Below, piece after piece: positions 13,947-20,223 of a stretch of 20,223 nucleotides of DNA. Below the pieces are notes generated by a model. That model was given only the letters and a program-made list of their open reading frames with translations. It made no database searches and had not been told where the DNA came from. The stretch comes from JBLNDG01 sp050261415. Lineage in GTDB: Bacteria; Bacillota; Clostridia; Lutisporales; Lutisporaceae. The translations under genes and the position numbers were made by a program. Within the stretch, counting starts at the first letter, position 1. Each line of letters opens with the position of its first letter. The DNA lies in contig JBLNDG010000110.1 in NCBI GenBank assembly GCA_050261415.1, positions 1 through 20,223 on the forward strand, written 5' to 3'.

Positions 13947-14720
13947 TTAGTTTGCTTTCTTTGTAAGCTTGACCTGTGCAAAGTTATATCTATATCTGAC
14001 ATCAGAAGATTTGTTATTGTCAAGTATCTTGATTGTGAGCTGTTTTACACCAATGAGGTTGATATCATTAACCTTTATCGGACTACCGCCTTTTGTTGCT
14101 ATTGAAGTTTCATACAACACATTTCCATCACCAATTAGCTGCAGACTGGCTCCTATATCCGTAATCCTGCCATTTACCGGATCAGGGCTGGAATCATCTA
14201 CACCGAATACGCCTGATATGCTGGTATAATTACCTTCAAGTGCATATACTACACTGGAAGAGCCATTTGCACCTATTCCACTGCATATTAGGGCATCCTT
14301 GCTATCATATTCGGTATTGTTCATCTTAAGCCTCTTGCCCTGTTCCCATGCAATTCCCAACATCATCTTACTTTTTGTGAAAGGAGTCATATCACCTATA
14401 CCTACTATCAGGCCATTTGGTTTGACAACTTCACCCAGATATATTGTGTTTTCCTTCTCATCAAAGCTTACATCCTTGCCAAAGGCATTGGCTACCGCCC
14501 TTATAGGAAGGTAGGTTGTGCCGTTGTACTGGAAGGGTTCAACCTTTTTGCCGCTTGCATCCTTGAGGTCGAGTATTTTTCCATCAAGGGCTATCTTTAC
14601 TCCGGAGAATACCACCTGAATGCTCTTTGTTACAGGTGCTGCAAAAATTGTACAGAAAACAAAAGAGGTAATAATTACACCGACCAATATGCCTTTAAGC
14701 ATTTCTTTTGATACTTTCAC
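13947..14720 (-). CDS. Secreted stalk-domain protein with NPCBM-like C-terminus
   Basis: A 257-residue exported protein. Residues 1-28 form a signal peptide (basic MKVSKEMLKG, hydrophobic core, cleavage near FAAP). Residues 35-95 are a copper-amine-oxidase N-terminal-like stalk domain (IALDGKILDLKDASGK, FQYNGTTYLPIRAVANAFGKDVSFD, ENTIYLG). Residues 105-250 resemble the NPCBM/NEW2 beta-sandwich found beside glycoside hydrolase and carbohydrate-binding domains: repeated short strands, ISGVFGVDDSSP, LQLIGDGNVLYETS and a C-terminal LIGVKQLTIKIL. A cell-surface or matrix-binding role is likely; no catalytic domain is present. The start is GTG 14720, preceded by AAAGGAGG. It ends just before a long terminator. 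Confidence 0.78.
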   Translation of the reverse strand: MKVSKEMLKGILVGVIITSFVFCTIFAAPVTKSIQVVFSGVKIALDGKILDLKDASGKKVEPFQYNGTTYLPIRAVANAFGKDVSFDEKENTIYLGEVVKPNGLIVGIGDMTPFTKSKMMLGIAWEQGKRLKMNNTEYDSKDALICSGIGANGSSSVVYALEGNYTSISGVFGVDDSSPDPVNGRITDIGASLQLIGDGNVLYETSIATKGGSPIKVNDINLIGVKQLTIKILDNNKSSDVRYRYNFAQVKLTKKAN

Positions 14721-14861
14721 TTTGTCTCCTCCTTTAACTGAAATATATTTATTTTATTTTACATCAGAATATTCCAAAAATAAAGTAAAAATAGCAAAAT
14801 AGGATGAAAATAGGTAATTGGGAGGAGAAATCCATACAAATAATAACAGAAAATATTAATT

Positions 14862-14890
14862 TTGCTAATGGATTATCTCTGTATTATAAT
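14862..14890 (+). promoter_or_regulatory. Promoter upstream of the moxR remnant
   Basis: TTGCTA (14862-14867) and a perfect TATAAT (14885-14890) are 17 bases apart. It would still drive the decayed MoxR / DUF58 / membrane-protein transcript. Confidence 0.6.
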
Positions 14891-14957
14891 TAGACTTGAA
14901 ACGGTCTAACTATATATGCTTTGTAAGCATTGAGGTTCGATAAATGGAGGCGTTTTT

Positions 14958-15281
14958 ATGGAAGGGTACCATGGAATGATTGATAAGATAAGGACCTTTT
15001 TTGTTATTGCCACTCAGAATCCTATTGAGAACTATGGTACGTTTCCCCTTCCGGAAGCTCAGCTTGACAGATTTCTTATGAAGATAAACATGGGTTATCC
15101 CGGCAGAGGAATGGAAGAAAAAATACTTGGCAGGACTGAAGCTGACAATCCTCTTGAAAAACTTACAGCCATATGTTCTGCAGAGGATATAATTTTAATG
15201 CAAAGGGATTCTTTTGCACTTGTGCAGGAATTGGTAAGCAAAGTGGAAATTCCTTTGGAAAATGTTAAGAAGGTAAAGTAA
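14958..15281 (+). pseudogene. Truncated MoxR-family AAA+ ATPase remnant
   Basis: This 107-codon ORF encodes only the middle of a MoxR ATPase: FFVIATQNPIE, GTFPLPEAQLDRFLMKI, GYP and an ILGRTEADNPLE segment, which in intact proteins (about 310-330 residues) lie between Walker B and the lid. The Walker A/P-loop and Walker B regions are absent, so it cannot bind and hydrolyse ATP normally. The end (VQELVSKVEIPLE) looks like the extreme C-terminus of a MoxR protein joined directly to the middle, suggesting a second internal deletion of the sensor-2 lid. The ORF retains a GGAGG site eight bases before ATG 14958 and sits two bases ahead of the DUF58 start, the normal operon order. A short stable product is possible, but a working ATPase is not. 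Confidence 0.8.
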
Positions 15282-15282
15282 T

Positions 15283-16426
15283 ATGAACACTCTCTGGTTT
15301 GCAATTGTTGTGCTTTTATTGGTTGCCCTTCAGGAAAGGCTCTATCAAAAATATAATATTCAAGAATCTGTCTGTCACGCGGGGCTTTGATTGCAGCAAT
15401 GCCCTGCCGGGTGATATAGTTCAGCTTTCAATAAAAGTAACAAACAGAAAAATACTTCCTGTAACCTGGATGCATATTGAGTCAATTCTTCCCGTGGAGC
15501 TGAAGCTTGTCAATGAAACGGTGAAGGAATACCGGAATAAGACGGAGTATCTGCATAACATTGTTATGTCTATTTTGCCGTATCAGAGGGTCAATAGAAA
15601 GTATAAAGTGAAATGTGCACAAAGAGGTTATTATAAAATAAGAATGGTGGAAGTCAAATCTACCGATATGTTCGGGGATAAGTCTTATTCAATCAAAATT
15701 GACGCTCCGGCAAATATTACCGTATACCCAAGGTTTGCCGACTTATCAGGCTTGCAGATACCGGCAGGCACAATGCAGGGAGATGTTGTAGTAAAAAGGT
15801 GGATTCTTGACGATCCTGTCATGATAGCCGGAGTGAGGGATTACAGTAGGGGTGACAGCATCAGGGATATAAACTGGAAAATAACTGCAAAAAGGCAAAA
15901 GCTTATGGTTAACCAGCATGATTTTACATCTGATAAGAAAATAATGCTGATCCTGGATGTGGACGATTTTGACGATATATGGTCGGTTACGAATGAGTTG
16001 ACTCAGCTGGTGGAACAGGCTATAGAGGTAACTGCTTCAATAGCGGATATTGCTATAAATGAGGGGTTGCCCGTAGGATTTGCTACAAATGCTCTGTATG
16101 GCGGAAACAGGGAAAATGCCGTTGTTCAGCCTAATACGGGAGATGACCAGCTTGGTGAGATACTAAATTGTCTTGGAAGAATCCAGTATTACAAAAAATA
16201 CAGCTTTCATGAATTGATGCAGCTGCTTGAGAGGGACATGGAATGGGGCACAGAGCTTATAATGGTTGTGCCTTCCGTCAGGGATGAGTTCATGGTGGAG
16301 CTGCAACTGCTCAAACATAGAAAAGTGACTGTTGTATCTATGTCAGGCTGCGAAGCAAAGGCGGTGCCTCAAAACTGCGATATTTATGTCTATGATAAGG
16401 TAGGTGAGCCCGATGCGGTTATCTAG
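15283..16426 (+). CDS. DUF58 protein with a frameshift near the start
   Basis: The body encodes a DUF58 protein: an N-terminal beta-rich region with SVTRGFD and PGDIVQLSI, then the diagnostic core VRDYSRGDSIRDINWKITAKR followed by MLILDVDDF of a von Willebrand A-like fold. The natural start is ATG 15283, encoding MNTLWFAIVVLLLVALQERL, the usual N-terminal membrane segment, but this frame stops after 35 codons. Removing one A from the A5 run at 15347-15351 joins it smoothly to NIIFKNLSVTRGFD in the second frame. Without the shift the body could only start at TTG 15299, giving an implausible N-terminus. DUF58 proteins are membrane partners of MoxR ATPases. The shift may be a true mutation or a homopolymer sequencing error. 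Confidence 0.75.
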
Positions 16427-17750
16427 ACTGTTGAATCTTGGGTTAAAGCTGCTGGCAGCTGTTTTGGAAGCTATTATTTCATATATGGTATATCTGCTTG
16501 TAAACAATTTCTGGTTCACCAACCGTGCCGGTATCGGCCTTGGAAACATTGTATCGGTGTCTTTGCTGTCGGTCTCTTTTACATATCTTACGGGAAGATT
16601 GAAAATAAAGAAAAACATAAGGGATTATTCTGTTGTGGCAGCCGGACTTTTGATAATTCTGGCGTTTGCAGCCTGGAAGGCCTCCGGCCTAAATCCGACT
16701 TCACTTGGAATGAGTATTATTCTGCTGGCATTTTTATGGGTCAGAGGAATATGGTATTCGGTTGCAGAAAACAAGGAGTTATACACACTTGCGCAGTTTT
16801 ACACAGGAATGGCTGTATTGCTGGCAACCAACGCTTTTTCATTGCTATTGCAGGAATTGCACGAATTTATACCAATTATAAGTCAATGTACGGTATTTGT
16901 TGCGTTAACAGGAATATTCCTGCTGACAAGGTGCAAATCTGAAAGCTATACACAGCTGGAGAATAAAAAAAGGACGGAACTGGCAGACCTGCTTTTGACA
17001 TTGGGGTTGTTGCTGCTGATGCTTCTCATGTCGTCCGGGCGGATTCTGAAATGGGTATTATTCTATTTGGCTGTGGCAGCTGAATGGCTGTTTGAAATTA
17101 TATATAAAGTATTACTGGTTGTAGGTTACGTGCTGAATATGATATTTATGTGGTTCATAACGCATCTAAGGGAATTTGTTGGTATATTCAGCACCGGAGG
17201 AGGGCCGCCTCAAGAAATTGAAAATTACCTGGAATATGCGGAAAAGCCGTGGATGAATATGGTTGCAAGGGTTGCCGCGTATTGTGTTATAATTTTATGT
17301 GTCGTATTAGTATTTGTTTACATAAAGACTCTTTTAGACAAGGTGCTCAGAAAAGGTACCGGGGATGAATACACAGAGGGAAGGGAATTTCTAATAAAGA
17401 CGGAAAGCATAAGGGACGGCGTACTAAAAGGGCTCGGATCCATGGGAAAGGGTATCGTAAAGGCGATAGGGCTTTTGGGAAAGCTTAAGCTCAGCAACAG
17501 GGAGAAGATAAGACATGAGTACAGAAATCTTCTGATACTGCTGTATGAGAAAGGTATAGCAGGGAGAAACGATACCGCAGAAAGGCTTGATAATATATTA
17601 AGCCATAAATATCCTGAGGTTCAAACAAATATCCGCAGCGCTACCGATATATATAAAAGGGTCCGCTATGGTGCCCATGAGCCGGATGATGAACAAGTAA
17701 AGGTGTTTAAAGTCCATACTCAAGCTATAAGGGCGGGAATATTACGCTGA
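16413..17750 (+). CDS. Multi-pass membrane protein with DUF4129-like C-terminus
   Basis: A 445-residue protein with about eight membrane segments in residues 5-230 and another near 285-310, then a cytoplasmic tail. The tail contains HEYRNLLILLYEKGI, an NDTAERLDNIL segment and IYKRVRYGAHEPDD, matching the DUF4129 region often found at the end of transglutaminase-like membrane proteins next to MoxR and DUF58 genes. No transglutaminase Cys-His-Asp core is present, so this is the non-catalytic membrane member. ATG 16413 follows GGTGAG and overlaps the DUF58 stop by 14 bases, indicating translational coupling; the in-frame GTG 16404 lies within that site. Unlike its two upstream partners it appears intact. 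Confidence 0.75.
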   Translation: MRLSRLLNLGLKLLAAVLEAIISYMVYLLVNNFWFTNRAGIGLGNIVSVSLLSVSFTYLTGRLKIKKNIRDYSVVAAGLLIILAFAAWKASGLNPTSLGMSIILLAFLWVRGIWYSVAENKELYTLAQFYTGMAVLLATNAFSLLLQELHEFIPIISQCTVFVALTGIFLLTRCKSESYTQLENKKRTELADLLLTLGLLLLMLLMSSGRILKWVLFYLAVAAEWLFEIIYKVLLVVGYVLNMIFMWFITHLREFVGIFSTGGGPPQEIENYLEYAEKPWMNMVARVAAYCVIILCVVLVFVYIKTLLDKVLRKGTGDEYTEGREFLIKTESIRDGVLKGLGSMGKGIVKAIGLLGKLKLSNREKIRHEYRNLLILLYEKGIAGRNDTAERLDNILSHKYPEVQTNIRSATDIYKRVRYGAHEPDDEQVKVFKVHTQAIRAGILR

Positions 17751-17784
17751 AGAATGGGCTGAAGCCCCAAAATCCGTTTAAATG

Positions 17785-17837
17785 ACTCCAAAAGGCAGGT
17801 ATAATGATAAAATACTACCTGCCTTTTGGAGTTTTTT
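17785..17837 (+). terminator. Strong intrinsic terminator of the MoxR/DUF58 locus
   Basis: A perfect 17-bp stem (17785-17801 with 17816-17832) encloses a 14-base loop and is followed by TTTTTT. Confidence 0.93.
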
Positions 17838-18040
17838 AATGTAAAGCTTTTAACCATACGGCTGCAGGCTTTTATATTGGCTGTATAAGGCTATTTACAT
17901 ATCCTTGAGCATCATATCTCCGCCTTTTTTTGTTTTGCCCCGATTTTGCCTCCAATTTCAGCTAAAATTATGCTTATTTTGGCTTTCAATAATACAATTC
18001 TATGTCCATTTTCCCCATTCTACATATTTCACCATTTTTA
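17838..18040. other. Intergenic sequence before the GntR promoter
   Basis: About 200 AT-rich bases with no credible ORF, RNA gene or repeat. Short TTTT-rich tracts occur on both strands. Nothing further is supportable. Confidence 0.45.
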
Positions 18041-18069
18041 TTGACAGAAAGGGCAAAAATGTCTATACT
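18041..18069 (+). promoter_or_regulatory. Consensus promoter of the GntR gene
   Basis: TTGACA (18041-18046) and TATACT (18064-18069) are separated by 17 bases, a near-perfect sigma-A promoter. The -10 element overlaps the first arm of the operator-like palindrome. Confidence 0.85.
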
Positions 18070-18103
18070 GTACATAAAAGGTATATACAGTATGAACAGT
18101 ATG
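18065..18103. promoter_or_regulatory. Probable autoregulatory operator of the GntR gene
   Basis: ATACTGTA (18065-18072) is the exact reverse complement of TACAGTAT (18086-18093), centred about 14 bases apart. A second copy of the right half, ACAGTATG, follows nine bases further on (18088-18095 and 18097-18104). The array spans the -10 element and transcription start, where a repressor would block initiation. Binding by the adjacent YtrA-type protein is inferred. Confidence 0.65.
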
Positions 18104-18216
18104 CACACTATAAACGGCATTAACAATTTGCAGGCTACCACTGTATATAAAGCACAATAACAATTGGAACACAATCTGTCTCACGAACTGCTCAAGTCTG
18201 AATGAGGTGTATATAT

Positions 18217-18594
18217 ATGGATATAACAGTCAGCAGTTCTGTTCAAGAACCAATTTATGAACAGATAGCCAATCAGATAAAAAAGATGATTATCAACCAG
18301 GAGCTTAAACCTGGTGAAGGGCTGCCATCAATAAGAAATCTTGCCAGTCAGCTTCACATAAGCGTAATCACAACAAAGAGGGCTTATGATGAGCTTGAAA
18401 AGGAAGGCTTTATTGAAACTGTAGTGGGCAAGGGCTGCTTTGTATCCAATGAGAATAAGGAATTCATAAAGGAAAAGAAGCTTCAGATGGTGGAAGAAAA
18501 GCTTGCTGAGGTGATAAAGGACAGCAGGGTTTTAAACATTGGACTCCAGGGTCTAAAAATGATGCTGGAGGTTTTATATAGAGAGGTTGTTTGA
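18217..18594 (+). CDS. GntR-family transcriptional regulator, YtrA type
   Basis: A 125-residue regulator with a single winged helix-turn-helix domain (about residues 10-76; PIYEQIANQIKKMI, LPSIRNLASQLHIS, TTKRAYDELEKEGFI and the wing VVGKGCFV), followed by a short helical dimerisation tail. The absence of a large effector domain places it in the YtrA subfamily, which usually represses its own operon with ABC transporter genes. No ABC transporter follows here; the gene ends in its own terminator. ATG 18217 lies seven bases after GAGGTG and is preferred over upstream starts that include this site. The promoter overlaps a palindromic operator, consistent with autoregulation. Confidence 0.85.
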   Translation: MDITVSSSVQEPIYEQIANQIKKMIINQELKPGEGLPSIRNLASQLHISVITTKRAYDELEKEGFIETVVGKGCFVSNENKEFIKEKKLQMVEEKLAEVIKDSRVLNIGLQGLKMMLEVLYREVV

Positions 18595-18621
18595 TGGAGG
18601 CCTATAGACTTCCATTTTTTT
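18594..18621 (+). terminator. Intrinsic terminator after the GntR gene
   Basis: ATGGAGG (18594-18600) pairs with CTTCCAT (18609-18615), including one G-U pair, and is followed by seven T residues. The stem overlaps the last base of the stop codon. Confidence 0.7.
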
Positions 18622-18650
18622 CTGGATTTATAATATAATATATAGGAACA

Positions 18651-18827
18651 ATAAAAAAGGCTTCTATTATAGCATCTTAACGATCAAGGAAGCCTTTTAT
18701 GAAATGCATTTAACGGAAAGTGTCACACTGGAGGTTTTCTCATAGGAAAACCTTACATTGATGTTGTGGGTGTAACGAATTTGTTTCGTGGGCTCACATC
18801 GGAAATTTATACTTTCCTATGCATTAT
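18651..18827 (+). repeat. 177-bp structured repeat, copy B, upstream of the CDF gene
   Basis: Second copy of the repeat at 11039-11215, inverted in the window but in the same orientation relative to the gene it precedes. It ends 40 bases before the TTG start of the transporter. The nine differences from copy A include changes that break pairs in the two inner hairpins without compensation. The CDF reading frame extends into this copy as open sequence, but that part is shared with a non-coding locus and should not be taken as coding. Confidence 0.9.
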
Positions 18828-18867
18828 GAAAAAGCGAAGTTATAACGTATCGATTCGAGGTGTTATA

Positions 18868-20052
18868 TTGCTTACTAGGGCATTAATAAAAACCTTTATA
18901 AAGGATAATGAAAACACCAGGGATAAAAAGGTCAGGCAGGCTTATGGGTATATGAGCGGGGCTGTTGGAATCGCAGTAAACGTAACCCTTTTTACTGTCA
19001 AAATAGTGATAGGACTTCTGACCAACAGTATAGCCGTAACGGCTGATGCGGTAAACAACCTGTCTGATGCAGCTTCCTCAATCATTACCGTTGTCGGGTT
19101 TAAGATGACAAGCAAGCCTGCGGACAGGGAACACCCCTTTGGGCACGGAAGAATCGAATATATAGCTGCAATGGTTATTTCATTTATGGTTATGCTTGTG
19201 GGTTTTGAATTTTTCAAGAGCTCTATCGACAGGATAAGGAATCCGATGAAATTAAATTTTGACATTACGGTATTTATTATCCTAATGCTTTCTGTGGTTT
19301 TAAAGGTTTGGCTGGGAAGGTTTTACACAAGGATCGGAAAGACTATCGGGAGCAAAGTAATGGCAGCAACCGCTACTGACAGCCTGAGCGATGTAATAAC
19401 TACTTCTGTGGTCGCTTTCTCACTGCTGGCATCCCGCTGGATAGCGTTTCCCATAGATGGATATATTGGGCTTCTTGTGGCATTGTTCATAATATATGCA
19501 GGTTTTTCACTGATTAAGGATACACTTGATCCCTTGCTTGGTGATGCGCCGGAACCTGAATTTATTAAGGAGATTACAGAAAAGACATTAAAATATGATG
19601 GTATAATAGGCATACACGATATGATAGTACATAATTACGGCCCTGGTAGGTGTGTAGTGTCGTTGCATGCAGAAATCCCTGCGAAGCTGGATATAATGAA
19701 AGCCCATGACATAGTAGATAAAGCTGAAAGCGAGATTTCCGAGGAACTGGACATCCACATGATTATTCATATGGACCCAATCAATACCGATGATAAGGTT
19801 GTGCAGAAAACTCAGGAGCAGGTGGTGGAAGTAATAAAGGAGTTCCCTGATAACTTATCCATACATGATTTCAGAATTGTAGGGGGCGAAGAGCATAAGA
19901 ACCTTATCTTTGATATGGTTGTACCTCATGAGTATAACGATAAGGAAGCCAAGGAACTGTCCCGGGGTGTGGCTAAGGCGATAAAGGAAAGATATCCCCA
20001 CTATGATGCTGTAATTACAATAGACAGAGCATATTCCATATTGAACAAATAA
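18868..20052 (+). CDS. Cation diffusion facilitator family metal transporter
   Basis: A 394-residue metal/proton antiporter of the CDF family. Membrane segments fill roughly residues 30-220. The transport-site motifs are visible in helix 2 (ADAVNNLSDAASS, with D67 and N63 giving an NxxxD pattern) and helix 5 (ATDSLSDVITT, DxxxD), plus the DREHPFGHGRIEY loop after helix 2. The cytoplasmic C-terminal half has the ferredoxin-like domain with HDMIVHNYGPGR. The helix-2 Asn and all-Asp helix 5, rather than His, suggest Mn or Fe rather than Zn, but this is a hedged reading. The start is taken as TTG 18868, five to seven bases after GAGGTG and matching the usual family N-terminus LLTRALIKTFIKD; ATG 18826 has no good site. 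Confidence 0.85.
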   Translation: MLTRALIKTFIKDNENTRDKKVRQAYGYMSGAVGIAVNVTLFTVKIVIGLLTNSIAVTADAVNNLSDAASSIITVVGFKMTSKPADREHPFGHGRIEYIAAMVISFMVMLVGFEFFKSSIDRIRNPMKLNFDITVFIILMLSVVLKVWLGRFYTRIGKTIGSKVMAATATDSLSDVITTSVVAFSLLASRWIAFPIDGYIGLLVALFIIYAGFSLIKDTLDPLLGDAPEPEFIKEITEKTLKYDGIIGIHDMIVHNYGPGRCVVSLHAEIPAKLDIMKAHDIVDKAESEISEELDIHMIIHMDPINTDDKVVQKTQEQVVEVIKEFPDNLSIHDFRIVGGEEHKNLIFDMVVPHEYNDKEAKELSRGVAKAIKERYPHYDAVITIDRAYSILNK

Positions 20053-20108
20053 GAGGATACAGGTGTCAATGGCCTACATTTATTTAATGCTAAATGTATA
20101 TTAAGCGG

Positions 20109-20137
20109 TTGACATCTTCTTTTTTTTAAAATATTAT
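20109..20137 (+). promoter_or_regulatory. Promoter of the ArsR-type gene
   Basis: A consensus TTGACA (20109-20114) and TATTAT (20132-20137) are separated by 17 bases, about 40 bases before the start codon at 20180. Confidence 0.8.
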
Positions 20138-20179
20138 ATGAGTATATGCAAATATAGTAATGCAATGGGGGGTGAGAGT

Positions 20180-20223
20180 TTGGATTTGCTCCTGATAATG
20201 AAGGCCTTGGCAGATGAGACGAG
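20180..20223 (+). CDS. ArsR-type HTH regulator, 5' fragment
   Basis: Only the first 14 codons lie in the window, cut by its right edge. They read MDLLLIMKALADET then a partial Arg codon, the typical opening of ArsR/SmtB-family winged-helix regulators (LKALADETRLRIL). TTG 20180 is preferred because GGGGGGTGAG lies just upstream; ATG 20165 is in frame but overlaps that site. It has its own promoter, so co-regulation with the upstream metal transporter is not implied. Confidence 0.6.
   Translation, partial: MDLLLIMKALADET

Noticed and set aside
18065..18104. CRISPR-like or iteron-like array from the repeated ACAGTATG words
   Set aside because: There are only two direct copies and one inverted copy in 40 bases placed over a promoter, which fits an operator rather than an array or an origin.
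18766..18867. An N-terminal extension of the CDF transporter reaching back into the 177-bp repeat
   Set aside because: The extension is encoded by non-coding repeat sequence shared with the dgt upstream region; the family N-terminus and a GAGGTG site support TTG 18868.

Overview
The window reads as chromosomal DNA of an anaerobic, low-to-moderate GC Firmicute of class Clostridia. Ribosome binding sites are strong (AGGAGG type), GTG and TTG starts are used alongside ATG, sigma-A promoters are close to consensus, and intrinsic terminators are frequent. The gene families (SEC-C protein, copper-amine-oxidase-like stalk-domain proteins, YmaF-like His-rich protein, clostridial-type alpha-hydroxy-acid oxidase, YtrA-type GntR) fit a Ruminiclostridium/Acetivibrio-like background. 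That placement is inference; no rRNA or marker gene is present. There is no phage, IS transposase, CRISPR array, tRNA or rRNA gene here.

Layout. 1-1263: a reverse-strand FAD oxidoreductase. 1394-2818: a tiny charged ORF, a structured repeat and terminator, a PilZ-domain protein and a SEC-C protein. 2899-6007: a compact NAD-salvage operon made of a Nudix/winged-helix regulator of NrtR type, a nicotinamidase-family hydrolase and nicotinate phosphoribosyltransferase, bounded by a consensus promoter and a clean terminator. 6108-7472: a secreted stalk-domain protein and a convergent His-rich YmaF-like protein. 7583-9031: a MazG-type pyrophosphohydrolase followed by an FMN-dependent alpha-hydroxy-acid oxidase, then a terminator. 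9101-11012: a reverse-strand pair, dGTPase-like dgt then a conserved protein of unknown function. 11510-13789: a UbiA-family polyprenyl-phosphate phosphoribosyltransferase-like gene and a GT-C glycosyltransferase whose stop codons abut tail to tail. 13947-14720: a second stalk-domain protein with an NPCBM-like C-terminus. 14862-17837: a MoxR / DUF58 / DUF4129-type locus that looks decayed; the MoxR ATPase is reduced to a 107-codon remnant and the DUF58 gene is frameshifted near its start. 18041-18621: an orphan YtrA-type GntR repressor with its own promoter and operator. 18868-20052: a cation diffusion facilitator. 20180 to the end: the start of an ArsR-type regulator.

The least expected signals are two families of dispersed non-coding repeats. 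One is 177 bp and occurs twice (11039-11215 and 18651-18827, inverted relative to each other, 168/177 identical by hand alignment). Both copies lie just upstream of a gene start (dgt and the CDF transporter) in the same orientation relative to that gene. They have imperfect terminal inverted repeats and can fold into a branched structure. The other is about 70 bp with two tandem hairpins (1543-1611 and 9032-9101), and both copies lie directly 3' of an ORF in the same orientation.
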